Positions 8,581-14,845 of a DNA stretch of 15,221 nucleotides are shown piece after piece. The translations under genes and the position numbers were made by a program. The DNA comes from DATAFF01 sp036265615. GTDB lineage: Bacteria; Pseudomonadota; Alphaproteobacteria; Rhizobiales; Aestuariivirgaceae. The first letter of the stretch is position 1. The number at the start of each line of letters is the position of its first letter. The notes beneath the pieces are model-generated. The model had not been told where the DNA came from. It saw only the letters and a list, made by a program, of their open reading frames with translations, and made no database searches. The stretch is taken from contig DATAOT010000053.1 of assembly GCA_036265615.1 (NCBI GenBank), positions 1-15,221 of the forward strand, read 5' to 3'.

Positions 8581-9759
8581 TTGACCGCAACCTTGCACTT
8601 CCCGATGAGCGAGTATGATCGGCGCATCCAGAAGACGCGTGCCGAAATGACAAGACGCGGGTTCGACCTCCTGGTGATCTCGGATCCGTCCAACATGGCC
8701 TGGCTCACCGGCTATGACGGCTGGTCGTTCTACGTCCACCAGGCGGTGCTGCTCGGGCTCGACGGCGAGCCGGTCTGGTGGGGCCGGAAAATGGATGCCA
8801 ATGGAGCGCTGCGCACCTGCTTCATGGCCGCCGACAACATCGTCGGCTATCCGGACATTTACGTGCAGAACCCGGAACGGCATCCAATGGAGCATCTCGC
8901 CGGGCTGATTGCGGAGCGCCGGCTGACGCAAGGTCGAGTCGGGGTCGAGATGGACAATTACTGGTACACGGCGGCCGCCCATGCGGCGCTCAGCCCGGGC
9001 ATCGAGGGGGCGAAGCTCGGCGATGCGACAGGGCTCGTGAACTGGCAGCGGCTGGTGAAGAGCGAGCAGGAGGTGGCGTTCATCAGGCGGGCGGCGCGCA
9101 TCGTCGAGCGCATGCACGAGCTGATCTTCGCCATGGTGGAGCCGGGCCTGCCGAAGAACCGGCTGGTGGCGGAGATCTACAAGGTGGCGGTCGAGGGTGC
9201 CGAGGGGTATTTCGGCGATTACCCGGCGATCGTGCCGATGCTGCCGTCCGGCATTGACGCAACCGCGCCACATCTGACCTGGGACGACCGTCCGTTCGAG
9301 GCGGGGGAGGGCACGTTCTTCGAGATCGCCGGCTGCTACCGGCGCTACCATTGCCCATTGTCGCGCACGGTGTTTCTCGGGGAGATGCCGCAGAAATACG
9401 GCAATGCCGAGCGGGCGGTGCTCGAGGCCACCGAGGCCGCACTCGCGAAGGCGCTGCCCGGCAACCTGGCCGAGGAGGTGGCGATCGCGTTTTTCGACGA
9501 GCTCGAACGGCACGGCTTCAGCAAGGATTCGCGCACCGGCTATTCGATCGGGCTCTCCTATCCGCCGGACTGGGGCGAGCGGACGGTGTCGCTCAGGCGC
9601 GGCGACAAGACGGTGCTCGAAAAAAATATGACACTGCACTTCATGCCGGCCTTGTGGCTCGATGACGGCGGGCTCGAGCTTTCAGAGACCATCCTGATCA
9701 CGGAAAAGGGAGCGGAATGCCTCGCCGATGTCCCGCGCCGGGTTGTCGTGAAGGCCTGA
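8581..9759 (+). CDS. doeA: Ectoine hydrolase-like M24 (creatinase-type) protein
   Basis: From a TTG start the protein is 392 residues, matching DoeA/EutD (about 390-400). N-terminal creatinase-like domain: about 10-155, with the very typical DPSNMAWLTGYDGWSFYVHQ (35-54). Pita-bread M24 domain: about 160-392. It includes PHLTWDD (230-236), FFEIAGCYRRYHCPLSRTVF (247-266), TGYSIGLSYPPDWGE (319-333) and LHFMPALW (352-359). These stretches agree closely with EutD sequences as I remember them. Ectoine hydrolase opens the cyclic amidine of ectoine to acetylated diaminobutyrate in the cytoplasm. The M24 metal ligands are mostly replaced (E248, P259, M355), as in the metal-free enzyme creatinase. H231 is kept. 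No doeB, doeC, doeD or ectoine transporter genes are visible nearby. It is divergent from the dpp operon, so a related amidine or peptide substrate is an alternative. Confidence 0.8.
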   Translation: MTATLHFPMSEYDRRIQKTRAEMTRRGFDLLVISDPSNMAWLTGYDGWSFYVHQAVLLGLDGEPVWWGRKMDANGALRTCFMAADNIVGYPDIYVQNPERHPMEHLAGLIAERRLTQGRVGVEMDNYWYTAAAHAALSPGIEGAKLGDATGLVNWQRLVKSEQEVAFIRRAARIVERMHELIFAMVEPGLPKNRLVAEIYKVAVEGAEGYFGDYPAIVPMLPSGIDATAPHLTWDDRPFEAGEGTFFEIAGCYRRYHCPLSRTVFLGEMPQKYGNAERAVLEATEAALAKALPGNLAEEVAIAFFDELERHGFSKDSRTGYSIGLSYPPDWGERTVSLRRGDKTVLEKNMTLHFMPALWLDDGGLELSETILITEKGAECLADVPRRVVVKA

Positions 9760-9889
9760 AGTTGGGCTTGCGCCGGCTGGCGAATGCCATCAATCTCGAT
9801 GCGCTTTTCGGGAATAGTAACCATGGCGGTGGCGTAACGTGCAAGGCACCGGGCCCAATGCCGGTGTCAAAAGCTCTCGGGAGACCTGC

Positions 9890-10339
9890 ATGTTCAAAAG
9901 AAGAGTGCTGACTGTCGCTTCGAGCCTCGTGGCCATGGCACTTGCGACATCGGTGGTGCTTGCTGCCTCACCAATCGAGGAGCGCCAGGCCGCCATGAAG
10001 GCTGTCGGCAAGGCCACAGGCGAGCTGGCAAAGATTGCCAAAGGGGAGACGAAGTTCGACGCCGCCACCGTCAAGGAAAATGCACAGACCATTCACGACA
10101 AGCTCGTCGCGGTCAAAACGCTGTTTCCGGAGGGCAGCGAGACCGGGTTCAAGACTCATGCCCTGCCAGCGATCTGGACGGACCGTGCCACCTTCGAGGC
10201 GGCGCTCAAGCGCGCCCAGGAGGCCTCGCTGGCCATGACCCAAGTGACCACCGAGCAAGACTTCATGCCGGCTCTCAACACGCTTGGCGGCGCCTGCAAG
10301 AACTGCCACGAGAAGTTTCGCAAGCCGCTAGAGCCATAG
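9890..10339 (+). CDS. Class II cytochrome c (cytochrome c-556 / c' type)
   Basis: The 149-residue protein has a signal peptide of about 27 residues, so it is exported to the periplasm, where haem is attached. The mature part is a predicted four-helix bundle with a single haem motif CKNCH at 136-140 close to the C-terminus, which is the hallmark of class II cytochromes. The early RQAAMKAVGKA segment places a methionine (M36) where low-spin c-556 proteins have their sixth ligand, so c-556 is favoured over high-spin c'. ATG 9890 is chosen because GGGAGA lies 5-6 bases upstream and the signal peptide starts there; the open frame begins earlier. The dihaem cytochrome gene follows after 22 bases, so the two are an operon, and electron exchange between them is likely. 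Confidence 0.88.
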   Translation: MFKRRVLTVASSLVAMALATSVVLAASPIEERQAAMKAVGKATGELAKIAKGETKFDAATVKENAQTIHDKLVAVKTLFPEGSETGFKTHALPAIWTDRATFEAALKRAQEASLAMTQVTTEQDFMPALNTLGGACKNCHEKFRKPLEP

Positions 10340-10361
10340 TCCTGGACCCGGGATCAGGGCA

Positions 10362-11276
10362 ATGAGCGCCAAGCTGCTGGCAGCGGTGATCGTGGTCATC
10401 GCCGCCGGTGTCGCGGGCGGCCTTTATGCGCTCTCCGAGCCCCACCCCGTCGCGGCCTCGAGCCTGCCGCCGCGCGTGCCGGATCTGGCCAACGGCCAGG
10501 TCATGTACAATGCCGGCGGCTGCATCTCGTGCCACAAGCCAGCGAGCCAGGAGGAAAGCGACCAACCGCTGCCGTCGGGCGGAGCCGGCTTCATGACCCC
10601 GGCGGGCATCTTCTATCCGCCCAACATCACGCCCGACCGCGAGACCGGCATCGGCGCCTGGAGCGATGCCGATTTCGTCAGTGCCGTGCAACACGGCATC
10701 TCGCCGCAAGGCACGCATTACATTCCCGCCTTTCCCTATACCTCCTATGGCCGGATGAAGGTGGAGGACGTGCTCGATCTCAAGGCTTATCTGTTCTCGC
10801 TGCCGGCGGTCAAAGCCTATGGCCATCAGCCCGAGGTGCGGTTCGGCTCGATCGGGACCTCCCTGGTGCGGCGGGCGACCGGCTTGTGGAAGCTGCTTGC
10901 GCACAACAAGGAGCGGATCAATTTCCATGCCGATGAAAGCGAGGCATGGAATCGCGGACATTATCTCGTGAATGCACCCGGTCATTGCGGCGAATGCCAC
11001 ACGCCGCGAAACTCCCTGATGATCCCGATCGCCTCGGAGAAGTTTCGCGGCGGCCTGCATCCCGACGGCAAGACCAAGGTGCCCTCGCTCATCGATCTCG
11101 TCGGGCGCAAGCGCTACAAGGATGCCGATGATCTCGCCACGGCGCTGCAGTTTGGCGAGACCTTCGGCTATAACCACCTGTCGAGCGGCGGCATGGGCGA
11201 TGTCCAGACCAACCTGTCGAAGCTGCCGACGGGGGACATCAAGGCGATCGCCACCTATCTGGTGAGCTTGAAATGA
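10362..11276 (+). CDS. Membrane-anchored dihaem cytochrome c
   Basis: The 304-residue protein has an uncleaved-looking N-terminal hydrophobic helix (about 4-24), then two cytochrome c domains in the periplasm. The haem motifs are CISCH at 54-58 and CGECH at 209-213. In the first domain the stretch IPAFPYTSYGRM has Phe124 where related dehydrogenase cytochromes have the ligand Met (PAMPY), so M132 may serve instead. In the second domain M278 is a likely ligand. Such proteins pass electrons from periplasmic dehydrogenases (alcohol, aldehyde, sulfite) to the respiratory chain. No dehydrogenase gene is visible next to it. It follows the c-556 gene by 22 bases on the same strand. Confidence 0.85.
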   Translation: MSAKLLAAVIVVIAAGVAGGLYALSEPHPVAASSLPPRVPDLANGQVMYNAGGCISCHKPASQEESDQPLPSGGAGFMTPAGIFYPPNITPDRETGIGAWSDADFVSAVQHGISPQGTHYIPAFPYTSYGRMKVEDVLDLKAYLFSLPAVKAYGHQPEVRFGSIGTSLVRRATGLWKLLAHNKERINFHADESEAWNRGHYLVNAPGHCGECHTPRNSLMIPIASEKFRGGLHPDGKTKVPSLIDLVGRKRYKDADDLATALQFGETFGYNHLSSGGMGDVQTNLSKLPTGDIKAIATYLVSLK

Positions 11277-11369
11277 TGGTCGCGGAGGGCGAGCCCTTCC
11301 TTGTTCCGCGGACGGGTCCCTGACGGCTGGCCATGATCCGGTCCACTTGGTGAAACATAGTCCTGAGCG

Positions 11370-11404
11370 CCGGAGAGGGAGCCTGAAATCAGGCTCTACT
11401 CCGG
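11370..11404. repeat. Compound hairpin downstream of the cytochrome operon
   Basis: Outer arms CCGGAG (11370-11375) and CTCCGG (11399-11404) enclose inner arms GAGCCTG (11379-11385) and CAGGCTC (11390-11396), with loop AAAT and a small internal loop. It lies about 94 bases after the dihaem cytochrome stop, with no T-run following. It could end or protect that mRNA. Confidence 0.5.
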
Positions 11405-11413
11405 TTCGGGGCC

Positions 11414-11443
11414 GTGCGGTGCGCACCGATAGCCGCACCGCAC
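11414..11443. repeat. 10-bp inverted repeat with a competing inner palindrome
   Basis: GTGCGGTGCG (11414-11423) pairs perfectly with CGCACCGCAC (11434-11443). The left arm also takes part in the self-complementary CGGTGCGCACCG (about 11417-11428), which excludes the longer stem. Two alternative folds are therefore possible. Confidence 0.45.
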
Positions 11444-11520
11444 GCGCCTGCCATCTCCTGGAAAACGGTGTGGGAATCGCCACAGAAGAGGATGGGATGC
11501 TGCAATAGCATCGAGCCGTT

Positions 11521-11593
11521 GCCGCTCTCATCCCCGCCCCCTCTCAGAGCGGCCAGGCAGAGGTGTTCCGAAGATTGACGGAGCATCTCTGCC
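11521..11593. repeat. Tandem hairpin module A
   Basis: The first hairpin is GCCGCTCT (11521-11528) with AGAGCGGC (11546-11553), a perfect 8-bp stem with a 17-base pyrimidine-rich loop. After two bases (CA) the second follows: 11556-11570 pairs with 11579-11593 as a 15-bp RNA helix, including two G-U pairs, with an 8-base loop. The layout matches module B at 11677-11759. Confidence 0.5.
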
Positions 11594-11676
11594 CTTCCTC
11601 TCGCCGATGAGCGCCACCAACCCCGGCCGGTTTGTCTGAATGGAAATATTTTGCGCTCTCGGCACGTATTAAACTT

Positions 11677-11759
11677 ACCGACCAAGCCTCGACCCCCCAT
11701 CCCCGTGGTCGGTCAGGCCAAAGACGGGAGCCCCCCGCGTAACTCTCCCGTCTTTGGCC
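11677..11759. repeat. Tandem hairpin module B with a perfect 15-bp stem
   Basis: The first hairpin is ACCGACCA (11677-11684) with TGGTCGGT (11706-11713), 8 bp with a 21-base C-rich loop. After two bases (CA) comes a perfect 15-bp inverted repeat, 11716-11730 with 11745-11759, and a 14-base loop starting with six C. On the minus strand this lies about 42 bases past the LuxR-type gene stop and runs into AAGTTTAAT, so it may terminate that operon. A plus-strand structured RNA with C-rich loops is the alternative. Confidence 0.55.
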
Positions 11760-11800
11760 ACCATCCCATCCGGCACGCATTCGTGATGGCTAGTCGGGGC

Positions 11801-12175
11801 TCAGAGATGGAGGACGCCGAGACGGGTTGCGTGGGCGACAGCGTCTGTCCGGCCGATCGCATCAAGCTTATCGATCAGCGAGCGGACGTGGAACTTGGCT
11901 GTATGCACCGAGATTCCGAGACGACGGGCAATGGTTTTATTGGAGGCGCCTTCGGCGAGAAGGGCCAGAACCTCGAATTCGCGTGAAGTCAGCCCGACGC
12001 CGGCTTCGGCCGCGGCTTTGGCCCGCGCCATAACCAGAGTGGCATCGGCCGGCTCACCCGGCGCAGCCAATCGGAGGCCTGGAACGCCGGCAAGCAAGGT
12101 CCTCAATCGATTGGCGAGCCGGGGCTCTTCGACATCGATCGCAATCACCAGGTCGGAAGTGTGCCCGGCTTTCAA
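11801..12175 (-). CDS. Short LuxR-type transcriptional regulator with truncated receiver-like N-terminus
   Basis: The 124-residue protein ends in a complete LuxR/NarL helix-turn-helix (about 61-124: LTSREFEVLALLAEG, then NKTIARRLGISVHTAKFHV and KLDAIGRTDAVAHA). The first ~50 residues (VIAIDVEEPRLANRLRTLL, then ADATLVMA) resemble the opening beta-alpha-beta part of a response-regulator receiver. The rest of that domain and the phosphoacceptor Asp are absent. It is therefore probably not controlled by phosphorylation in the usual way. The start is TTG 12175, which overlaps the TGA of the HtrA-like gene (TTGA, 12172-12175). No later ATG keeps the N-terminal part, and coupling to the upstream gene explains the weak start. 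The stop is 11801. It presumably regulates DNA targets in response to a state sensed by, or passed through, its HtrA-like partner. Confidence 0.8.
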   Translation of the reverse strand: MKAGHTSDLVIAIDVEEPRLANRLRTLLAGVPGLRLAAPGEPADATLVMARAKAAAEAGVGLTSREFEVLALLAEGASNKTIARRLGISVHTAKFHVRSLIDKLDAIGRTDAVAHATRLGVLHL

Positions 12176-13056
12176 CTTGCGGGTCTCTCGCCGATTCGCA
12201 ATTTCACGTCAAAGGGCTCGCCCGCCCGCTTCAGGCCGACGCTGACAATCTTGCCAACACTGTCGGGCCCGAGGGAGCGCAGCAGGGCGTGAACGCTCGA
12301 AATCGGCTCGCCATCCCACGCAACGATCACATCGCCTTGCCGGATGTCCGCCGCTGCACCGGGGCCACCGGGCTGCACGCTCATCACCATCGCTCCGGTA
12401 GCCGAATCCTCGACCGAGACCGGCTGCAGGGCGAGCCCGAGATAGCCGCGTGGAATACGCCCGTGCGCCTCAAGCTTCGCGGCGACGCGATCAATTGTGG
12501 CGGAGGGGATCACCAGCACGCGCCGTCTTGGACCGAACACCGCCATTCCAAAAGCACGCCCCGTCGCGTCGAGGGCAAGACCACCTTCGCTCGATCGGCG
12601 CATGGAGGCGCTCAATTCGATGCGGCTGGCGATCTCGCCGCCTCTGAGACTGCGCCATGGGCCTCCGGCGAATGCCACCACGCCAAGCGCCACGGTCGGG
12701 GAACCGTCCTGGCTTGCGATGACAATGGCGAGCGCCCCGGCCGCGGCAACCACCGGGTCGAGCCTTGCCGGGTGCAAATCTGAACGGTCGACACGAAGCA
12801 GGGCTATATCCGTGCTCGGGTCCCTGCCGGCCAGAGATGCGGGCAATGACTCGCCGTTCGGCAAGGTCACCGAAATTTCACCCTCATCAACGAGCGACTC
12901 CTCGGCGGTTACGATGAGGCCCGGCCGCCAGACAAAGCCGCTTGTCCGAGAACGGTGGGAGCGAATGGCGACGATGCCTGGCGCGGTGCGAGCAACGAGA
13001 TCGGAAACCGCCATGGAGAACGTCTGAAGGGCAGCAGTCGATTCGGCTGTGGACAT
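12172..13056 (-). CDS. HtrA/DegP-like protein with PDZ domain, predicted proteolytically inactive
   Basis: The 294-residue protein has a trypsin-like S1C fold at about 15-195 and a PDZ domain at about 203-290 (RGYLGLALQPV, then QPGGPGAAADIRQGDVIVAW). The position of the catalytic His (IVTNxHVV in HtrA) is IVTAEESL here, so Glu53 replaces His. The Asp is present (STDIALL, D83). The Ser of GNSGG is replaced by Glu157 (SSEGG). Two of three triad residues are missing, so peptidase activity is unlikely. There is no signal peptide, unlike periplasmic HtrA proteins, so it is probably cytoplasmic. ATG 13056 has GGAGG 7 bases upstream, but that site lies inside a strong hairpin (13064-13089). Its stop overlaps the start of the LuxR-type gene. 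A role as peptide- or protein-binding sensor or scaffold for that regulator is inference. Confidence 0.82.
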   Translation of the reverse strand: MSTAESTAALQTFSMAVSDLVARTAPGIVAIRSHRSRTSGFVWRPGLIVTAEESLVDEGEISVTLPNGESLPASLAGRDPSTDIALLRVDRSDLHPARLDPVVAAAGALAIVIASQDGSPTVALGVVAFAGGPWRSLRGGEIASRIELSASMRRSSEGGLALDATGRAFGMAVFGPRRRVLVIPSATIDRVAAKLEAHGRIPRGYLGLALQPVSVEDSATGAMVMSVQPGGPGAAADIRQGDVIVAWDGEPISSVHALLRSLGPDSVGKIVSVGLKRAGEPFDVKLRIGERPAS

Positions 13057-13063
13057 TGAGGAA

Positions 13064-13089
13064 CCTCCAAATTGGCTCCAATGTGGAGG
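13064..13089 (-). promoter_or_regulatory. Palindrome that covers the Shine-Dalgarno sequence of the HtrA-like gene
   Basis: In the minus-strand mRNA, CCUCCA (13084-13089) pairs with UGGAGG (13064-13069), and inside it AUUG pairs with CAAU around the loop GAGC, with one C-U mismatch between the two stems. GGAGG at 13064-13068 is the ribosome binding site, 7 bases before the ATG. Folding would hide it, as in RNA thermometers or other riboregulators. As DNA, the same 26-base near-palindrome could be an operator. Confidence 0.55.
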
Positions 13090-13223
13090 CGTCGAAGGGT
13101 CTCGGCTACTGCCCAGGTGGTCAGTAGACCGGAAATCCGCGAAAGGCTCTCGAGGCGACTTGGAGCTCTCAGCAACGATTTTGGCGTGTCCGGGTCACCC
13201 GCGAGAACCTCGCCGCTCATCCC

Positions 13224-13703
13224 TTAAAGACCAAGATCGCTCAAGCCGGGATGCCCGTCGGGTCGTCGGCCGAGCGGCCAATGATATTTGCGTTCGCTCG
13301 TGGTGATCGGCAGGTCGTTGATGCTGGCGATGCGCAATCGCATCAGCCCGTGCGCGTCGAACTCCCAGTTCTCGTTGCCGTAGCTGCGGAACCAGTTGCC
13401 GCTGTCGTCATGCCACTCATAAGCAAAGCGGACGGCTAGGCGGTTCTCGTGAAAGGCCCAGACTTCCTTGATCAGGCGGTAGTCGAGCTCCTTGTTCCAC
13501 TTGCGCGTCAAGAATGCCTCGATGGCCTCGCGGCCTTGAAAGATCTCGGCCCGGTTGCGCCATCGGCTGTCGACCGTGTAGGCACGTGCGACCTTTGCGG
13601 GGTCGCGCGAGTTCCAAGCATCTTCGGCCATCCGCGCCTTCTGCGCAGCGGTCTCGGCCGTAAAAGGGGGAAGCGGCGGGCGATCGATCGAATTGCTCTC
13701 CAT
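13224..13703 (-). CDS. NTF2-like protein of the DUF1348 family
   Basis: The 159-residue protein shows the conserved DUF1348 text: RPPLPPFTAETA near the start, AEDAWNSRDP, AYTVDSRWRNRAEIFQGR, FLTRKWNKELDYRLIKEVWA, RFAYEWHDDSGNWFRSYGNE and, at the end, WPLGRRPDGHPGLSDLGL. It fills the family's usual length (about 150-160). The SnoaL/NTF2-like alpha+beta cone fold is expected, but no biochemical role for this family is known to me. ATG 13703 is chosen over GTG 13706 because GGAGG lies 6 bases before the ATG. It is a single gene, 167 bases upstream of the HtrA-like gene on the same strand and divergent from the dehydratase gene, with its own promoter presumably in 13704-13912. Confidence 0.88.
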   Translation of the reverse strand: MESNSIDRPPLPPFTAETAAQKARMAEDAWNSRDPAKVARAYTVDSRWRNRAEIFQGREAIEAFLTRKWNKELDYRLIKEVWAFHENRLAVRFAYEWHDDSGNWFRSYGNENWEFDAHGLMRLRIASINDLPITTSERKYHWPLGRRPDGHPGLSDLGL

Positions 13704-13912
13704 CACGGTCCTCCGAACGCTTGCGCATCTGTTTTGTCACGATCAGGGTCCGCCAACGATAGTCGGCTCGGCTTGCGCCGCAAATCACGCAATCGCATCA
13801 GTTTTTCGCGACCCAAATCTTGCCACAATCTATGCGTCGCCTCGGACCGAGCTTATGCTCGGCGTCATCAAGACGCTGATCATGTTCGACGGGTCGCTGA
13901 GCTGGAGCAGAC
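13704..13912. promoter_or_regulatory. Divergent control region between the DUF1348 gene and the dehydratase gene
   Basis: This 209-base divergent region should hold promoters for both flanking genes. A short perfect hairpin (CCGAGC 13847-13852, loop TTAT, GCTCGG 13857-13862) lies about 50 bases before the dehydratase start and could be an operator. I see no convincing -35/-10 pair. Confidence 0.35.
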
Positions 13913-14845
13913 ATGAGCAACACCACCGCCTCGCCGCGCTACCAGGGCCTGTTCCCGGTCGTGCCCACCACCTTCGCCGAGACCGGTGAGCTCGATTTGG
14001 CGAGTCAGAAGCGGGCCGTCGACTTCATGATCGATGCCGGAAGCGATGGCCTGTGCATCCTCGCCAACTTCTCCGAGCAGTTTCTGCTCGGCGACGACGA
14101 GCGCGAGCTGCTCACGCGCACGGTGCTCGACCATGTGGCCGGCCGGGTGCCGGTGATCGTGACCACCACGCATTTCAGCACCCGCGTCTGCGCCGCCCGC
14201 AGCCGGCGCGCGCAAGCGATGGGCGCCGCGATGGTGATGGTGATGCCGCCCTACCACGGCGCCACCTTCCGCGTGCCGGAGACGAAGGTCTACGAGTTCT
14301 ACACCGGCGTCGCCGAGGGCCTCGGCATTCCGATCATGGTGCAGGACGCGCCGGCCGCCGGCACGCCGATGAGCGCCGCATTCCTGGCCCGCATGGCGCG
14401 CGAGATCGAGCCGCTCAAGTACTTCAAGATCGAGGTGCCCGGGGCCGCGGTCAAGCTGCGCGACATGATCGCCTTGGGCGGTGCGGCGATCGAAGGCCCG
14501 TGGGACGGCGAGGAAGCGATCACCCTCATCCCCGACCTCGAAGCCGGCGCCACCGGCTCGATGACCGGCGGCGGCTATCCGGACGGCATCAAGCCCATCC
14601 TCGAAGCGTGGCGCGCGGGCCGGCGCGCCGAGGCCGTGGCGCATTACGAGCGCTGGCTGCCGCTGATCAATCTCGAGAACCGACAATGCGGCCTGCTCGC
14701 CGCCAAGGCCATGATGAAGGCCGGCGGCATCATCGCCTGCGAAGCGCCGCGGCACCCTCTGCCGCCGCTGCATCCCGAAAGCCGGCGCCTGCTGCTCGAC
14801 TGCGCGCGCCGCCTGGACGCGCTGGCGCTGCGCTGGGCGGGCTAG
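13913..14845 (+). CDS. araD: 2-keto-3-deoxy-L-arabonate dehydratase (DapA/NAL superfamily)
   Basis: The 310-residue TIM-barrel aldolase-superfamily protein has the Schiff-base lysine at K172 (KYFKIEVP). The DapA proton-relay Tyr (ILYNVP) is replaced by IMVQDAP (141-147), so it is not dihydrodipicolinate synthase. The stretches GLFPVVPTTF, DGLCILANFSEQFLL, HFSTRVCAARSRRAQAMGAA, MPPYHGATFRV, AIEGPWDGEE and YERWLPLINLENRQCGL agree with L-KDA dehydratase as I know it. That cytoplasmic enzyme dehydrates 2-keto-3-deoxy-L-arabonate to 2-oxoglutarate semialdehyde in oxidative pentose catabolism (or the equivalent step with related deoxy-keto acids). ATG 13913 has GGAG 5 bases upstream. No other sugar-pathway gene is visible in the window. 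The TAG stop lies in the repeated 12-base motif. Confidence 0.85.
   Translation: MSNTTASPRYQGLFPVVPTTFAETGELDLASQKRAVDFMIDAGSDGLCILANFSEQFLLGDDERELLTRTVLDHVAGRVPVIVTTTHFSTRVCAARSRRAQAMGAAMVMVMPPYHGATFRVPETKVYEFYTGVAEGLGIPIMVQDAPAAGTPMSAAFLARMAREIEPLKYFKIEVPGAAVKLRDMIALGGAAIEGPWDGEEAITLIPDLEAGATGSMTGGGYPDGIKPILEAWRAGRRAEAVAHYERWLPLINLENRQCGLLAAKAMMKAGGIIACEAPRHPLPPLHPESRRLLLDCARRLDALALRWAG

Larger units (their letters stand above)
11277..11800. other. Gene-free intergenic region with many strong inverted repeats
   Basis: About 524 bases lie between the convergent dihaem cytochrome gene and the LuxR-type gene. Open frames exist on both strands, but none has family-like sequence or a credible start. 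The region instead carries hairpin-forming repeats at 11370-11404, 11414-11443, 11496-11512, 11521-11553, 11556-11593, 11677-11713 and 11716-11759. An AT-richer stretch at about 11637-11676 separates two groups. It may hold terminators for both flanking operons, one or more structured small RNAs, or decayed repeats. Confidence 0.6.

Noticed and set aside
11389..11780. Two minus-strand frames of 103 and 78 codons in the gene-free region
   Set aside because: They cover the inverted repeats, lack ribosome binding sites and have no homology I recognise. Hairpin-encoded composition explains them.
12172..13056. Annotation of the S1C protein as an active serine protease
   Set aside because: Glu occupies the catalytic His and Ser places, so the fold can be claimed but not the activity.
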